Below, piece by piece: positions 45,464 to 53,054 of a stretch of DNA of 64,000 bases (its first letter is position 1; the number at the start of each line of letters is the position of its first letter). Source of the DNA: Chryseobacterium ginsenosidimutans (GTDB lineage Bacteria > Bacteroidota > Bacteroidia > Flavobacteriales > Weeksellaceae); contig NZ_JAUSXC010000001.1 in the NCBI RefSeq assembly GCF_030823405.1, forward strand, positions 1,285,001-1,349,000. Reading direction: 5' to 3'. A model generated the notes under the pieces. It ran no database searches and was not told the origin of the DNA. It saw only the letters and a program-made list of their open reading frames with translations. The position numbers and the translations under genes are program-made.

Positions 45464-46828
45464 TTAAATTCCGTTTAATATTAGTTTTAAAATTGCATTC
45501 GTGTCAATAACGGCGGTAATTCCGGAAGGATTTAATAGAATAGTGGCTGGTTTAAGATTAAAAACTTTTCCACTCATTTTTAGCCCTTTATAATATTCTT
45601 TATTGAAGGATTCTTCTATACTTTTTTTAGAATTATTTTCGAGATCCTGCGTAGGAATTCCGTATTCGTCTTCAATCATCTTTACGATTTTCCCTTTGAA
45701 TAAAAGAGTAGCTGTTTTTTGCAGAAAATTTGAAGTTTTTAAATTAAACTTCGTATTCGAAAGAACAATTTTCTTTTTCGTTTCGTTATAAACCGGAATT
45801 CCTGAAATAAAAGCTTTTCCGTTGATATAACCTTCCGTTTCAGCTTCAATCATGATTCGGTCATCAATGCCATAAACTTTTATATCTTTGATTTTTACCG
45901 AAGAGCCTCTTACATCATATTCTTTATTTAAGAACATATTCCGTGCTATATTTGTGGCTTCAGTGAACGGAATATTTGCCGTAGTCTGCAATAGGAATTT
46001 ATCGGTCAACAGTGGTATAAAATTAAAGTTCGATGCCGATTTTACAGGTTGCGAAGCTGCAGGCTTGTTTCCCGTAAAAGTTTCAGAATATACATCGATT
46101 CCTAAACTGGTATCAATCTGGTTTGCGTAAAATTTCAAAGGAGTAATATTAACATTAATCGGAGTCACTTTCAGCCATGTATTATACTCTTCCGAAACAT
46201 TAAAAGGCTGTGAAAAAACATTCCACGCCATAATTGCGTACTGTTGGAAATTCAACTGGGTAGCCATTTGCTGATCGATCGTTTTACAGAATTTTTCCTG
46301 CTGTTCTTTCAGGTTTTTTTCAACAAGAGAAGTAATAGGAATTTGTATTTTACCATAATCCAATACAGGTTTTGTAACCCATCTGAAACCATTCGGCTGA
46401 GTATTGGTACTTATTGTCCAGTTATTTTTCAGGTTTAAAGTCGTATTAAAAGACATCACCGTTTCAAAAGTGGTACTTTGATAACTGTATATTCCCAATG
46501 TTCCAATGCCTTTTTCGGCCCAGATTTTTAACGGAACTTCAATTAAAAGATTTTGATTCGTTCCTCCCACAAGTCTTATCGGGCGGGTTTTCCAGACTTT
46601 TACCTTAAACTGATCATTATTATTGTCCGTATAAGAATCGTCCTGATAAATAAGTTCTTTTACAGACGCATTAATCATGTTGCTGATCTCCGAAAGAGGA
46701 ATCGTGACAGGCATCGTAATGCTGGATTTTACTTTAGGGAAATTATAATTAGCCAGTTGATTATCAGGGGTGTTTTGACCAAAAATACTGACTGCTGCTA
46801 AAAGAAATAATATTTTGATTGATTTCAA
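45464..46828 (-). CDS. DUF4403 family lipid-binding-like protein
   Basis: 454 aa from TTG 46828, which gives a proper signal peptide (KSIKILFLLAAVSIFG then QNTPD). The frame is open 24 codons further to an ATG at 46900, but that part overlaps folB and breaks the signal peptide. Features of DUF4403: IPLSEISNMINASVKELIYQDD near the start, KVWKTRPIRLVGGTNQNLLIEVPLKIWAEKG, and PLKFYANQIDTSLGIDVYSETFTG. Family members are thought to be envelope proteins with tubular lipid-binding-like repeats; function unproven. Start codon is the weak point of this annotation. Confidence 0.75.
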   Translation of the reverse strand: MKSIKILFLLAAVSIFGQNTPDNQLANYNFPKVKSSITMPVTIPLSEISNMINASVKELIYQDDSYTDNNNDQFKVKVWKTRPIRLVGGTNQNLLIEVPLKIWAEKGIGTLGIYSYQSTTFETVMSFNTTLNLKNNWTISTNTQPNGFRWVTKPVLDYGKIQIPITSLVEKNLKEQQEKFCKTIDQQMATQLNFQQYAIMAWNVFSQPFNVSEEYNTWLKVTPINVNITPLKFYANQIDTSLGIDVYSETFTGNKPAASQPVKSASNFNFIPLLTDKFLLQTTANIPFTEATNIARNMFLNKEYDVRGSSVKIKDIKVYGIDDRIMIEAETEGYINGKAFISGIPVYNETKKKIVLSNTKFNLKTSNFLQKTATLLFKGKIVKMIEDEYGIPTQDLENNSKKSIEESFNKEYYKGLKMSGKVFNLKPATILLNPSGITAVIDTNAILKLILNGI

Positions 46829-46865
46829 TTGTGTGGATTTTTTTAATAAAATTGTGAGAAACGAT

Positions 46866-47234
46866 TTAATTTTCAGGTTTGAAACTTTTTTCCAGCTCAA
46901 TGCTTGCGCCTTTCATTTCCCCTTTCATAGGAGGAGCTGTTTTTGTAATCTTTAGTTTAATATAAGATATTTCTGAGAATTTTTCATGAATTTTAGAGAT
47001 AATTCTCCCGCCAACATGTTCAAGCAATTTTGATTTGATTTTCATTTCGTCCTGAATGATCTCATTAATATCTGCGTAACTTATTGTATCATTCAAATCG
47101 TCTGATTCTGCAGCTTTCCACAAATCGGTGTGAAGTTCCAAATTAAGAATATAATACGTACCAATGATGTTTTCTTCTGGTAAAACACCGTGGTAAGCAT
47201 ATATTTTCACATCTTCGAGATATATTTTACTCAT
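46866..47234 (-). CDS. folB: dihydroneopterin aldolase
   Basis: 122 aa. KIYLEDVKIYAYHGVLPEENIIGTYYILNLEL carries the conserved YxGVxxEE; ESDDLNDTISYADI and LLEHVGGRIISKI include the Glu/Lys region; KITKTAPPMKGEMKG is close to the usual end. Cleaves dihydroneopterin in folate synthesis. A minus-strand -7 box TACTTTTG lies at 47253-47260. Confidence 0.93.
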   Translation of the reverse strand: MSKIYLEDVKIYAYHGVLPEENIIGTYYILNLELHTDLWKAAESDDLNDTISYADINEIIQDEMKIKSKLLEHVGGRIISKIHEKFSEISYIKLKITKTAPPMKGEMKGASIELEKSFKPEN

Positions 47235-47252
47235 AATTTAATTTATACAAGA

Positions 47253-47260
47253 CAAAAGTA
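47253..47260 (-). promoter_or_regulatory. -7 box of folB
   Basis: TACTTTTG on the minus strand, 18 bp from the ATG. The divergent peptide gene has only a TATATTTA-like sequence in the same stretch. Confidence 0.5.
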
Positions 47261-47295
47261 TTATATTTAATTACTAAAACAAAAATTAAATTACT

Positions 47296-47505
47296 ATGAA
47301 AAATTTTAAAAAATTAAGCAAACAAGACCTCCAGCAAATAAACGGAGCCGCTTTAACGAATTGCAATGGATGTCCTGTAAATGCTACTTTCGGAGATGGC
47401 GCAGGATTTACTGCTTCATGTGCCTCATATTGGGCGTTGCCTGAACATTGCAGAAAATGTGTACTTGTAAGTATGGATTGTTTTGAACAGATTCAGTTAG
47501 GATAA
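47296..47505 (+). CDS. bacteriocin-like Cys-rich peptide (RiPP-precursor-like leader)
   Basis: 69 aa. The first 18 residues MKNFKKLSKQDLQQINGA match the leader type that occurs on small 'bacteriocin-like' peptides of Chryseobacterium and relatives (KKLxKxxLxxINGG/A). The rest contains six Cys (23, 26, 42, 52, 55, 62) in CNGC, SC, CRKC and DC settings, and three Gly-rich turns. No modification enzyme, peptidase or exporter gene lies within 10 kb on either side here, so it is an orphan. A product and activity cannot be given. Strong terminator follows, so it is a separate unit. Confidence 0.75.
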   Translation: MKNFKKLSKQDLQQINGAALTNCNGCPVNATFGDGAGFTASCASYWALPEHCRKCVLVSMDCFEQIQLG

Positions 47506-47531
47506 ATTACTAAAAACAAATATTAAAAGAA

Positions 47532-47558
47532 AAAAGCACTGTAAAAACAGTGCTTTTC
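47532..47558. terminator. bidirectional terminator between the peptide gene and nadA
   Basis: Perfect 10-bp inverted repeat AAAAGCACTG / CAGTGCTTTT (47532-47557). Confidence 0.9.
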
Positions 47559-47559
47559 A

Positions 47560-48603
47560 TTATTTTATGCTTTTCGAAAGATCGAGCATTGCTTCAATCG
47601 GTTTCAAAGCTCTTAATCTTAATTCTTCGTCAATAAGAATTTCAGGAAGCTCATATTTCATACACAAATACAGCTTTTCCATTGTATTACGTTTCATGTA
47701 GAAACATTCTGAACAGTTACAGCTTTCATCAAAAACCAAAGCAGGAATCAGTTCTTTATGAGGTGCACGTTTTCTCATTTCGTGCAGAATTCCTTCTTCT
47801 GTTGCAATGATGAATTTCTGGCAATCTTCTTTTTCAACATAATTCAACAGAGCAGAAGTGGAACCTATGAAATGAGCCAGTTTCAAAACAGACTCTTCAC
47901 TTTCAGGGTGGGCAATTAGTTTGGCATCAGGATTATCTGCCAGTTGTTTTGCAATTCTCTCCATCGAAAATGCTTCGTGTACAATACAGCTTCCGTCCCA
48001 AAGAATCATATCGCGGCCCGTTTTCTGAGATAAATATCGTCCCAAGTTTTTATCCGGAGCGAAAATAATCGGTCGGTCTTTCGGAAGAGCTTCAATCACC
48101 GTTTCAGCGTTTGAACTGGTTACGATGATGTCACTTTCTGCTTTCGTTTCAGCGTTGCAGTTGATGTACGTTGCGATCAAAGCATTCGGATGCTGTTCAC
48201 GCATTTTTCTTAAGCCTTCTCCTGAACAACCGTCTGCCAAAGAACATCCTGCCATCGTATCGGGAAGAACAACTTTTTTCGTCGGGTTCAGAATTTTTGC
48301 TGCTTCTGCCATGAAATGTACTCCGCAGAATACAATCATATCAGCATTTGTATCTTTTGCCTGTCTCGCCAATTGAAGGGAATCTCCAAGGAAATCAGCA
48401 ATATCCTGAATTTCTCCGGGCTGGTAATAATGCGCTAAAATCACGGCATTTTTCTCTTCTTTCAATTGAAGAATCGCTTTCACCAATTCTTTTCCTTGAG
48501 GAATAGCTATATCTTTTATATCCAAAAATCCTCTTACAGGAATTGCAGATTTAGCTTTTTCTAATGTTTCGGTACTCATATCCACCTCAATGTTTTTGCT
48601 CAT
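47560..48603 (-). CDS. nadA: quinolinate synthase
   Basis: 347 aa. Condenses iminoaspartate with dihydroxyacetone phosphate in NAD synthesis; a 4Fe-4S enzyme. ILAHYYQPGEIQDIADFLGDSLQLA, VFCGVHFMAEAAKILNPTKKVVLPDTMAGCSLADGC, SNAETVIEALP, HPESEESVLKLAHFIGSTSALLNYV and CNCSECFYMKRNTMEKLYLCM are visible, with cluster Cys residues among them. Full length. nadB and nadC are not in the window. Confidence 0.96.
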   Translation of the reverse strand: MSKNIEVDMSTETLEKAKSAIPVRGFLDIKDIAIPQGKELVKAILQLKEEKNAVILAHYYQPGEIQDIADFLGDSLQLARQAKDTNADMIVFCGVHFMAEAAKILNPTKKVVLPDTMAGCSLADGCSGEGLRKMREQHPNALIATYINCNAETKAESDIIVTSSNAETVIEALPKDRPIIFAPDKNLGRYLSQKTGRDMILWDGSCIVHEAFSMERIAKQLADNPDAKLIAHPESEESVLKLAHFIGSTSALLNYVEKEDCQKFIIATEEGILHEMRKRAPHKELIPALVFDESCNCSECFYMKRNTMEKLYLCMKYELPEILIDEELRLRALKPIEAMLDLSKSIK

Positions 48604-48604
48604 C

Positions 48605-48632
48605 AGAAATTAGAAGTTAGAAATTAGAAGTT
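48605..48632. repeat. 14-nt tandem duplication
   Basis: AGAAATTAGAAGTT repeated twice exactly (48605-48618, 48619-48632), with a partial third unit after it, between nadA and gmk. Confidence 0.85.
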
Positions 48633-48668
48633 AGATTTGCCTTTCGGCTCCAGCTACCATTTTCTGCT

Positions 48669-49232
48669 TTAGTTCCCGACAAAATTTTTTATTAAACTCT
48701 CTATTTCTCTTTTTGCAATATCTAAATCGGAATTTATCACGATTGTATCAAATTCTTTGGCGTAAGACATTTCTTCTTCTGCCTTTTCTACACGGGTTTT
48801 GATGGTTTCTGGATCATCCGTTCCTCGGGAGATCAATCTTCGTTCCAGCTCTTCGATGGAAGGTGGTTCAATGAAAATTGACAATGCTTTTTCTCCGAAA
48901 TATTTTTTTAAGGAAATTCCACCTTTTACATCTACATCAAAAATAACCACTTTCCCCTGACTCCAGATCTTCTCAACTTCAGATTTTAAAGTACCGTAAT
49001 ATTTATCATTATATACTTCTTCAAATTCTACAAAAGCATCTTCCGCAATTTTCTGCCTGAATTCATCAGGACTTAAAAAATGGTAATCAACAGCATGAAT
49101 TTCACTTCCTCTCGGTTGTCTTGTTGTACATGAAATGGAGAACTGAAGTTCATTAAATACTTCCAGAGAATGCTTCACCAAGGTAGTTTTTCCGCTTCCA
49201 GACGGTGCTGAAAATATGATAACTTTATTCAT
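48669..49232 (-). CDS. gmk: guanylate kinase
   Basis: 187 aa. KVIIFSAPSGSGKTTLVKHSL is the P-loop, SCTTRQPRGSEIHAVDYHFLS the GMP-binding part, VIFDVDVKGGISLK and LERRLISRGTDDPETIKTRV the lid and adenine part. Converts GMP and ATP to GDP and ADP. Downstream of yicC on the same strand, an arrangement common in bacteria (yicC-gmk), here separated by 91 bp. Confidence 0.96.
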   Translation of the reverse strand: MNKVIIFSAPSGSGKTTLVKHSLEVFNELQFSISCTTRQPRGSEIHAVDYHFLSPDEFRQKIAEDAFVEFEEVYNDKYYGTLKSEVEKIWSQGKVVIFDVDVKGGISLKKYFGEKALSIFIEPPSIEELERRLISRGTDDPETIKTRVEKAEEEMSYAKEFDTIVINSDLDIAKREIESLIKNFVGN

Positions 49233-49243
49233 TTTAAACAGTT

Positions 49244-49321
49244 ATGAATTCTGAGCTATGAATTCTGAGTTTTTCAATCTGCAATAAGCAACGTATAACT
49301 CATCATTAACAACTCATCATT
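49244..49321. repeat. two more short tandem duplications of 14-nt period
   Basis: ATGAATTCTGAGCT then ATGAATTCTGAGTT at 49244-49271, and AACTCATCATT twice at 14-nt spacing (49297-49307, 49311-49321). Both lie in the 91-bp gap between gmk and yicC. Confidence 0.8.
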
Positions 49322-49323
49322 TT

Positions 49324-50181
49324 TTACAAAACATTTAACGTCTGTTCTTTAATTTTTTCCAAATCGTCTTTCATCATCACCACCAGTTTCTGGATCTCTG
49401 CATGATTGGCCTTTGAACCTAAAGTATTGATTTCTCTTCCGATTTCCTGAGAAATAAAACCAAGTTTTTTTCCGTTGAAATCTTCTTTGTCCATTACTTC
49501 TTTATAATATTTCAAGTGCTGGGAAAGTCTTACTTTTTCCTCCGAAATATCCAGTTTTTCTGTAAAATAAGCCATTTCCTGATAAAAACGGGTTTCATCA
49601 ACATTTTCAAATTCCTTAAGCGTTTTTTGATAACGTTCTTTCACACTTTGAATTCTTACTTCTTCAAAAGGAATCACTTCTCCTAAATACTTATCAATAT
49701 TCTGGATATTTCTTTCCAGTTCTTCGTGCAGGATTTTCCCTTCTGTTTTTCTGAAATCTTCAAACTTATCAACCGCTGCATTTACGATTTTTGCTAAGTT
49801 TTCCCATTCACCTTCTATAAGTTCATCGGGTCTTGAAGTGATAGCGTCCGGAAGTCTTACTGCCATCTTCAGATATTCAAAATCAGGTCCGTCTGAGGCA
49901 ATAGTACGAAGCTCATTCATATAAGAATCAATTAAACTTTTATTGATTTTTACATCATTTGTCTCTTCAAGATTTTCTATATTAATGTAGCAGTCTACTT
50001 TCCCACGGATAATTCTGTCATTAAGAATTTTTCGGATTTCGAATTCTTTTTCTTTATAACGTAACGGTACTTTTATATTTAAATCAAAACTTTTGCTGTT
50101 CAAAGATTTAACATCTACCGTTATTTTTTTTCCTTCAAAAACGTCTTCGGCTCTCCCGAACCCGGTCATTGATAAAATCAT
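49324..50181 (-). CDS. yicC: YicC family endoribonuclease
   Basis: 285 aa. MILSMTGFGRAE at the start, VDVKSLNSKSFDLNIKVP, VDCYINIE and the C-terminal EEKVRLSQHLKYYKEVMDKEDFNGKKLGFISQEIGREINTLGSKANHAEIQ..VVMMKDDLEKIKEQTLNVL are the YicC/YloC N and DUF1732 C domains. YicC is an RNase involved in sRNA/mRNA turnover. The -7 box TATCTTTG (minus) lies at 50199-50206, 17 bp from the ATG. Confidence 0.95.
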   Translation of the reverse strand: MILSMTGFGRAEDVFEGKKITVDVKSLNSKSFDLNIKVPLRYKEKEFEIRKILNDRIIRGKVDCYINIENLEETNDVKINKSLIDSYMNELRTIASDGPDFEYLKMAVRLPDAITSRPDELIEGEWENLAKIVNAAVDKFEDFRKTEGKILHEELERNIQNIDKYLGEVIPFEEVRIQSVKERYQKTLKEFENVDETRFYQEMAYFTEKLDISEEKVRLSQHLKYYKEVMDKEDFNGKKLGFISQEIGREINTLGSKANHAEIQKLVVMMKDDLEKIKEQTLNVL

Positions 50182-50224
50182 AGTTTTTTATTGTCGTACA
50201 AAGATAAACATTTAAATTAGCACT

Positions 50225-51133
50225 GTGAAAAATTTGATTTCTGTTGTAGGACCCACCGGAATTGGAAAAACGAGATTGGCAATTGATTTGGCTAAACATT
50301 TCAGTACAGAAATTGTTTCCTGTGATTCGCGCCAGTTTTTTAAGGAAATGAAAATCGGAACCGCATCGCCGTCAGAAGAAGAACTGGCGGAATCACCTCA
50401 TCATTTTATAGGAAATCTTTCGGTTCATGAATATTATTCTATTGGGCAATATGAAGAAGATGCTTTAGAAAAACTCAACGAGCTTTTTGAGAAATATGAT
50501 ACCGTTATTTTAGTCGGCGGAAGCATGATGTATGAAAAAGCGGTAATTGAAGGACTGAATGATTTGCCGGAAGCCGATGAAGAAAATCAGAAAAAATTAC
50601 AGGAAATTCTGGATAATGATGGAATTGAAAAACTTCAGGAAATGTTGAAAAAACTCGATCCTGAATATTTTGCGGTGGTAGATTTCCATAATCCCAGAAG
50701 ACTTTTACGGGCAATTGATGTAATCTGGCAGACGAATAAAAAGTATTCTGAATTAATTGCTGTTTCACAAGATTCCAGAGATTTTAATGTTATCCGAATC
50801 GGAATTGAAGCTCCGAGAGAAGAATTGTACGACAGAATCAATAGGAGAGTGGATATCATGATGGAGAAAGGTTTGTTGGATGAAGCAAAAAGCTTGGAGA
50901 AATTTAAACATCTGACCGCTTTAAATACGGTTGGCTATGCTGAATTATTTAAATATTTTGATAGGGAATGGGATTTGGATTTTGCAGTTTCTGAGATTAA
51001 GAAAAATAGCAGAAGATATGCAAAACGTCAATTGACCTGGTACAGAAAAGCGAATGATATTCATTATTTGCCGTTGGGGTATTCTCAGGAAGATTTTGAT
51101 GGTTTGATTGAGTATATTAATGAACAAACTTGA
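50225..51133 (+). CDS. miaA: tRNA dimethylallyltransferase
   Basis: 302 aa from GTG 50225; an upstream in-frame start is absent. MKNLISVVGPTGIGKTRLAIDLA holds the P-loop (GPTGIGKT), EIVSCDSRQFFKEMKIGTASPS, VGGSMMYEKAVIEGL, NPRRLLRAIDVI and the C-terminal KNSRRYAKRQLTWYRK. Adds dimethylallyl to A37 of tRNAs that read UNN codons. Fits with the mevalonate pathway (mvaA) as the source of the isoprenoid. Divergent from yicC. Confidence 0.95.
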   Translation: MKNLISVVGPTGIGKTRLAIDLAKHFSTEIVSCDSRQFFKEMKIGTASPSEEELAESPHHFIGNLSVHEYYSIGQYEEDALEKLNELFEKYDTVILVGGSMMYEKAVIEGLNDLPEADEENQKKLQEILDNDGIEKLQEMLKKLDPEYFAVVDFHNPRRLLRAIDVIWQTNKKYSELIAVSQDSRDFNVIRIGIEAPREELYDRINRRVDIMMEKGLLDEAKSLEKFKHLTALNTVGYAELFKYFDREWDLDFAVSEIKKNSRRYAKRQLTWYRKANDIHYLPLGYSQEDFDGLIEYINEQT

Positions 51134-51317
51134 AAACAGTTGAATTTTTGACTCAAAGATTTATTTTTAATTATGTATATTTTAAGAGAGCAAAGACTTG
51201 AATCAATAAAATTGATTCTTACGAAGCTCCTTTTATCAGTGACTTTGTCGCTTTTCTTTGTTCACTAAATAAAATTCTTTTTTATTAACCCTTTGCGTTT
51301 AAATCTTAACGGTTCAA

Positions 51318-51395
51318 CTGTCATTCTGATGAAGGAAGAATCTCTGCAAATATTTTATAGATTCTTCACTTCACTTTGTCCGTTCAGAATGACAG
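51318..51395. repeat. inverted-repeat element (MITE/REP-like, 78 bp)
   Basis: Perfect 12-bp terminal inverted repeats CTGTCATTCTGA (51318-51329) / TCAGAATGACAG (51384-51395), and an inner inverted pair GAAGAATCT (51335-51343) / AGATTCTTC (51359-51367). No ORF. The words CATTCTGA and GAAGAATCT are typical of dispersed intergenic palindromes in flavobacterial genomes; that it occurs elsewhere in this genome is inferred. Confidence 0.7.
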
Positions 51396-51436
51396 GGTGG
51401 ATAAATATCAGCGTAGAAAATTTAATTTTAAAACAA

Positions 51437-51466
51437 AAAAATGCGATCCCGAAAGACCGCATTCCA
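51437..51466 (-). terminator. terminator of the RND efflux operon
   Basis: Minus-strand hairpin AATGCGGTC / GATCGCATT (51440-51463, one G-T pair), then T7. Confidence 0.85.
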
Positions 51467-51487
51467 TTAACAATATAATTAAATTTA

Positions 51488-52900
51488 CTACTTCCAACCG
51501 CCACCTAACGCTCGGTACAAATCTACAATACTGCTTAATCTCTGTCTTTTTACGGACGCAAGATTCAGTTCAGCCTGCAAAGAGTTTCCCTGAGCGGTAA
51601 TCACTTCTAAATAATTTGCCATTCCACCTTTGTATAGCATTTCGGCACTTTTAATTCCATTTTTTAAGGTTGCCACTTGTTCGCTTGCCTTTTGTTCCTG
51701 AACTTTCAAGCTTTCATTGGAAACTAAGGCATCAGAAACTTCACCCACAGCATTCAAAACAGATTGACGGAACGCCAACACATTTTTCTCTCTTTGGATT
51801 TTTGCAACATTAAGATCCGTTTTCAATTGTCTTTTCTGAAAAATAGGCTGAGTTAATCCTCCTAAAACAGAACCGAACAAAGATGCCGGAATCTGAAACC
51901 AGTTATCGATTTTAAATGAATTTACTCCCCCGTTTGCTGTGATTTTCAATGCAGGATACATATTTGCCTGGGCAATTCCCACCATTGAATTGGATTCCAA
52001 CAACACCAATTCCTGCTGACGAACATCCGGACGACGGCTCACCATTGCCGCAGGAAGTCCCGCAGAAATATCTTGTGGTAAAGAGGTGTCGGACATTTCA
52101 ATGGTTCTGTCCACTTTATTTGGATTTTCACCTACCAAAATACTTAGCGCATTTTCCTGAATTGCAATGTTTTGCTCCAGTTGCGTAATCAAAAGTTCTG
52201 TCGATTGCTTTTGAGATGTAGCCTGCTGAACGCCCAAAGATGTGGTGTCGCCGCTTTGCCACAATTTTTCTGTAAGAGAAAGGGTGTTGGTGCTTAATTC
52301 TAAATTTGATTTTGCAATCTGTAATTGTTTATCAAGCATCAATAAATTATAATAACCCTGTGCAATCGCTGCAACCACCTGTGTCTGAATGGCTTTTGTA
52401 GCTTCGTAAGTCTGCAGATACTGCATTTTTGAAACTTCCTGCTGGTTTTTAATTTTGCCCCAAATATCTGCTTCCCACGAAAGATTGAAGGCTGCATTGT
52501 AATCTTCAACATAGCTTTTCCCTAAAAATAGATTTAAGCTTTGCCCGTTCATGCTGTTTTTTGAAGGTTTCGAAATCTGCCCTGAAACTGCAAATCCTAC
52601 ATCAGGATATTGAAGATATTTTGCCTGTTTCAGTTTTTCTTGGGAAGAAGCAACCTGTTTTAAAGCAATCTGTAAATCGTAATTGTTTTTAATTCCTTTT
52701 TCGATTAAACTTTGCAGGATCGGATCGCTGAAAAACTTTTTCCACTCTAAATTGGCAACACTTGCTGTATCAGCAGTTGCAGTATAGGAGAATTTTTCCG
52801 GAAGCTCGAGATCCGGTTCCGCATATGCTAATTTCGACACACACGAAACAGAACCTAAAGCCAATATGAATGTTAGAAAAATATTTTTTATTCTTTTCAT
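51488..52900 (-). CDS. efflux transporter outer-membrane channel (NodT/OprM type)
   Basis: 470 aa. Lipoprotein signal MKRIKNIFLTFILALGSVSC with Cys at 20. Two outer-membrane-efflux repeats, each with the TolC helix/strand pattern: YNLQIALKQVASSQEKLKQAKYLQYPDV, YNAAFNLSWEADIWGKIKNQQ, then RRPDVRQQELVLLESNSMVGIAQANMYPALKI and YKGGMANYLEVITAQGNSLQAELNLASVKRQRL, plus the terminal GGGWK. It forms the trimeric exit duct for the pump coded just upstream (154 bp from the permease). Confidence 0.95.
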   Translation of the reverse strand: MKRIKNIFLTFILALGSVSCVSKLAYAEPDLELPEKFSYTATADTASVANLEWKKFFSDPILQSLIEKGIKNNYDLQIALKQVASSQEKLKQAKYLQYPDVGFAVSGQISKPSKNSMNGQSLNLFLGKSYVEDYNAAFNLSWEADIWGKIKNQQEVSKMQYLQTYEATKAIQTQVVAAIAQGYYNLLMLDKQLQIAKSNLELSTNTLSLTEKLWQSGDTTSLGVQQATSQKQSTELLITQLEQNIAIQENALSILVGENPNKVDRTIEMSDTSLPQDISAGLPAAMVSRRPDVRQQELVLLESNSMVGIAQANMYPALKITANGGVNSFKIDNWFQIPASLFGSVLGGLTQPIFQKRQLKTDLNVAKIQREKNVLAFRQSVLNAVGEVSDALVSNESLKVQEQKASEQVATLKNGIKSAEMLYKGGMANYLEVITAQGNSLQAELNLASVKRQRLSSIVDLYRALGGGWK

Positions 52901-53054
52901 AATTTTTAAATATGACTTTTAGTTGACTACAAAACTTTGAGAAATTGTTGTGCAAAGACATCTTTAGTAGGAGAAAATACTTTGCTTTTATGATATGAGT
53001 TTGAATAGTTGCTTCTCTATTTTATTCTCAAAGTTTTGTAAATCAGTTTTATTA

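Larger units (their letters stand above)
51134..51487. other. intergenic region with a repeat element
   Basis: 354 bp between convergent miaA and the efflux outer-membrane gene. It holds the inverted-repeat element (51318-51395) and the terminator of the efflux operon (51440-51463); the remainder is AT-rich without a gene. Confidence 0.6.
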
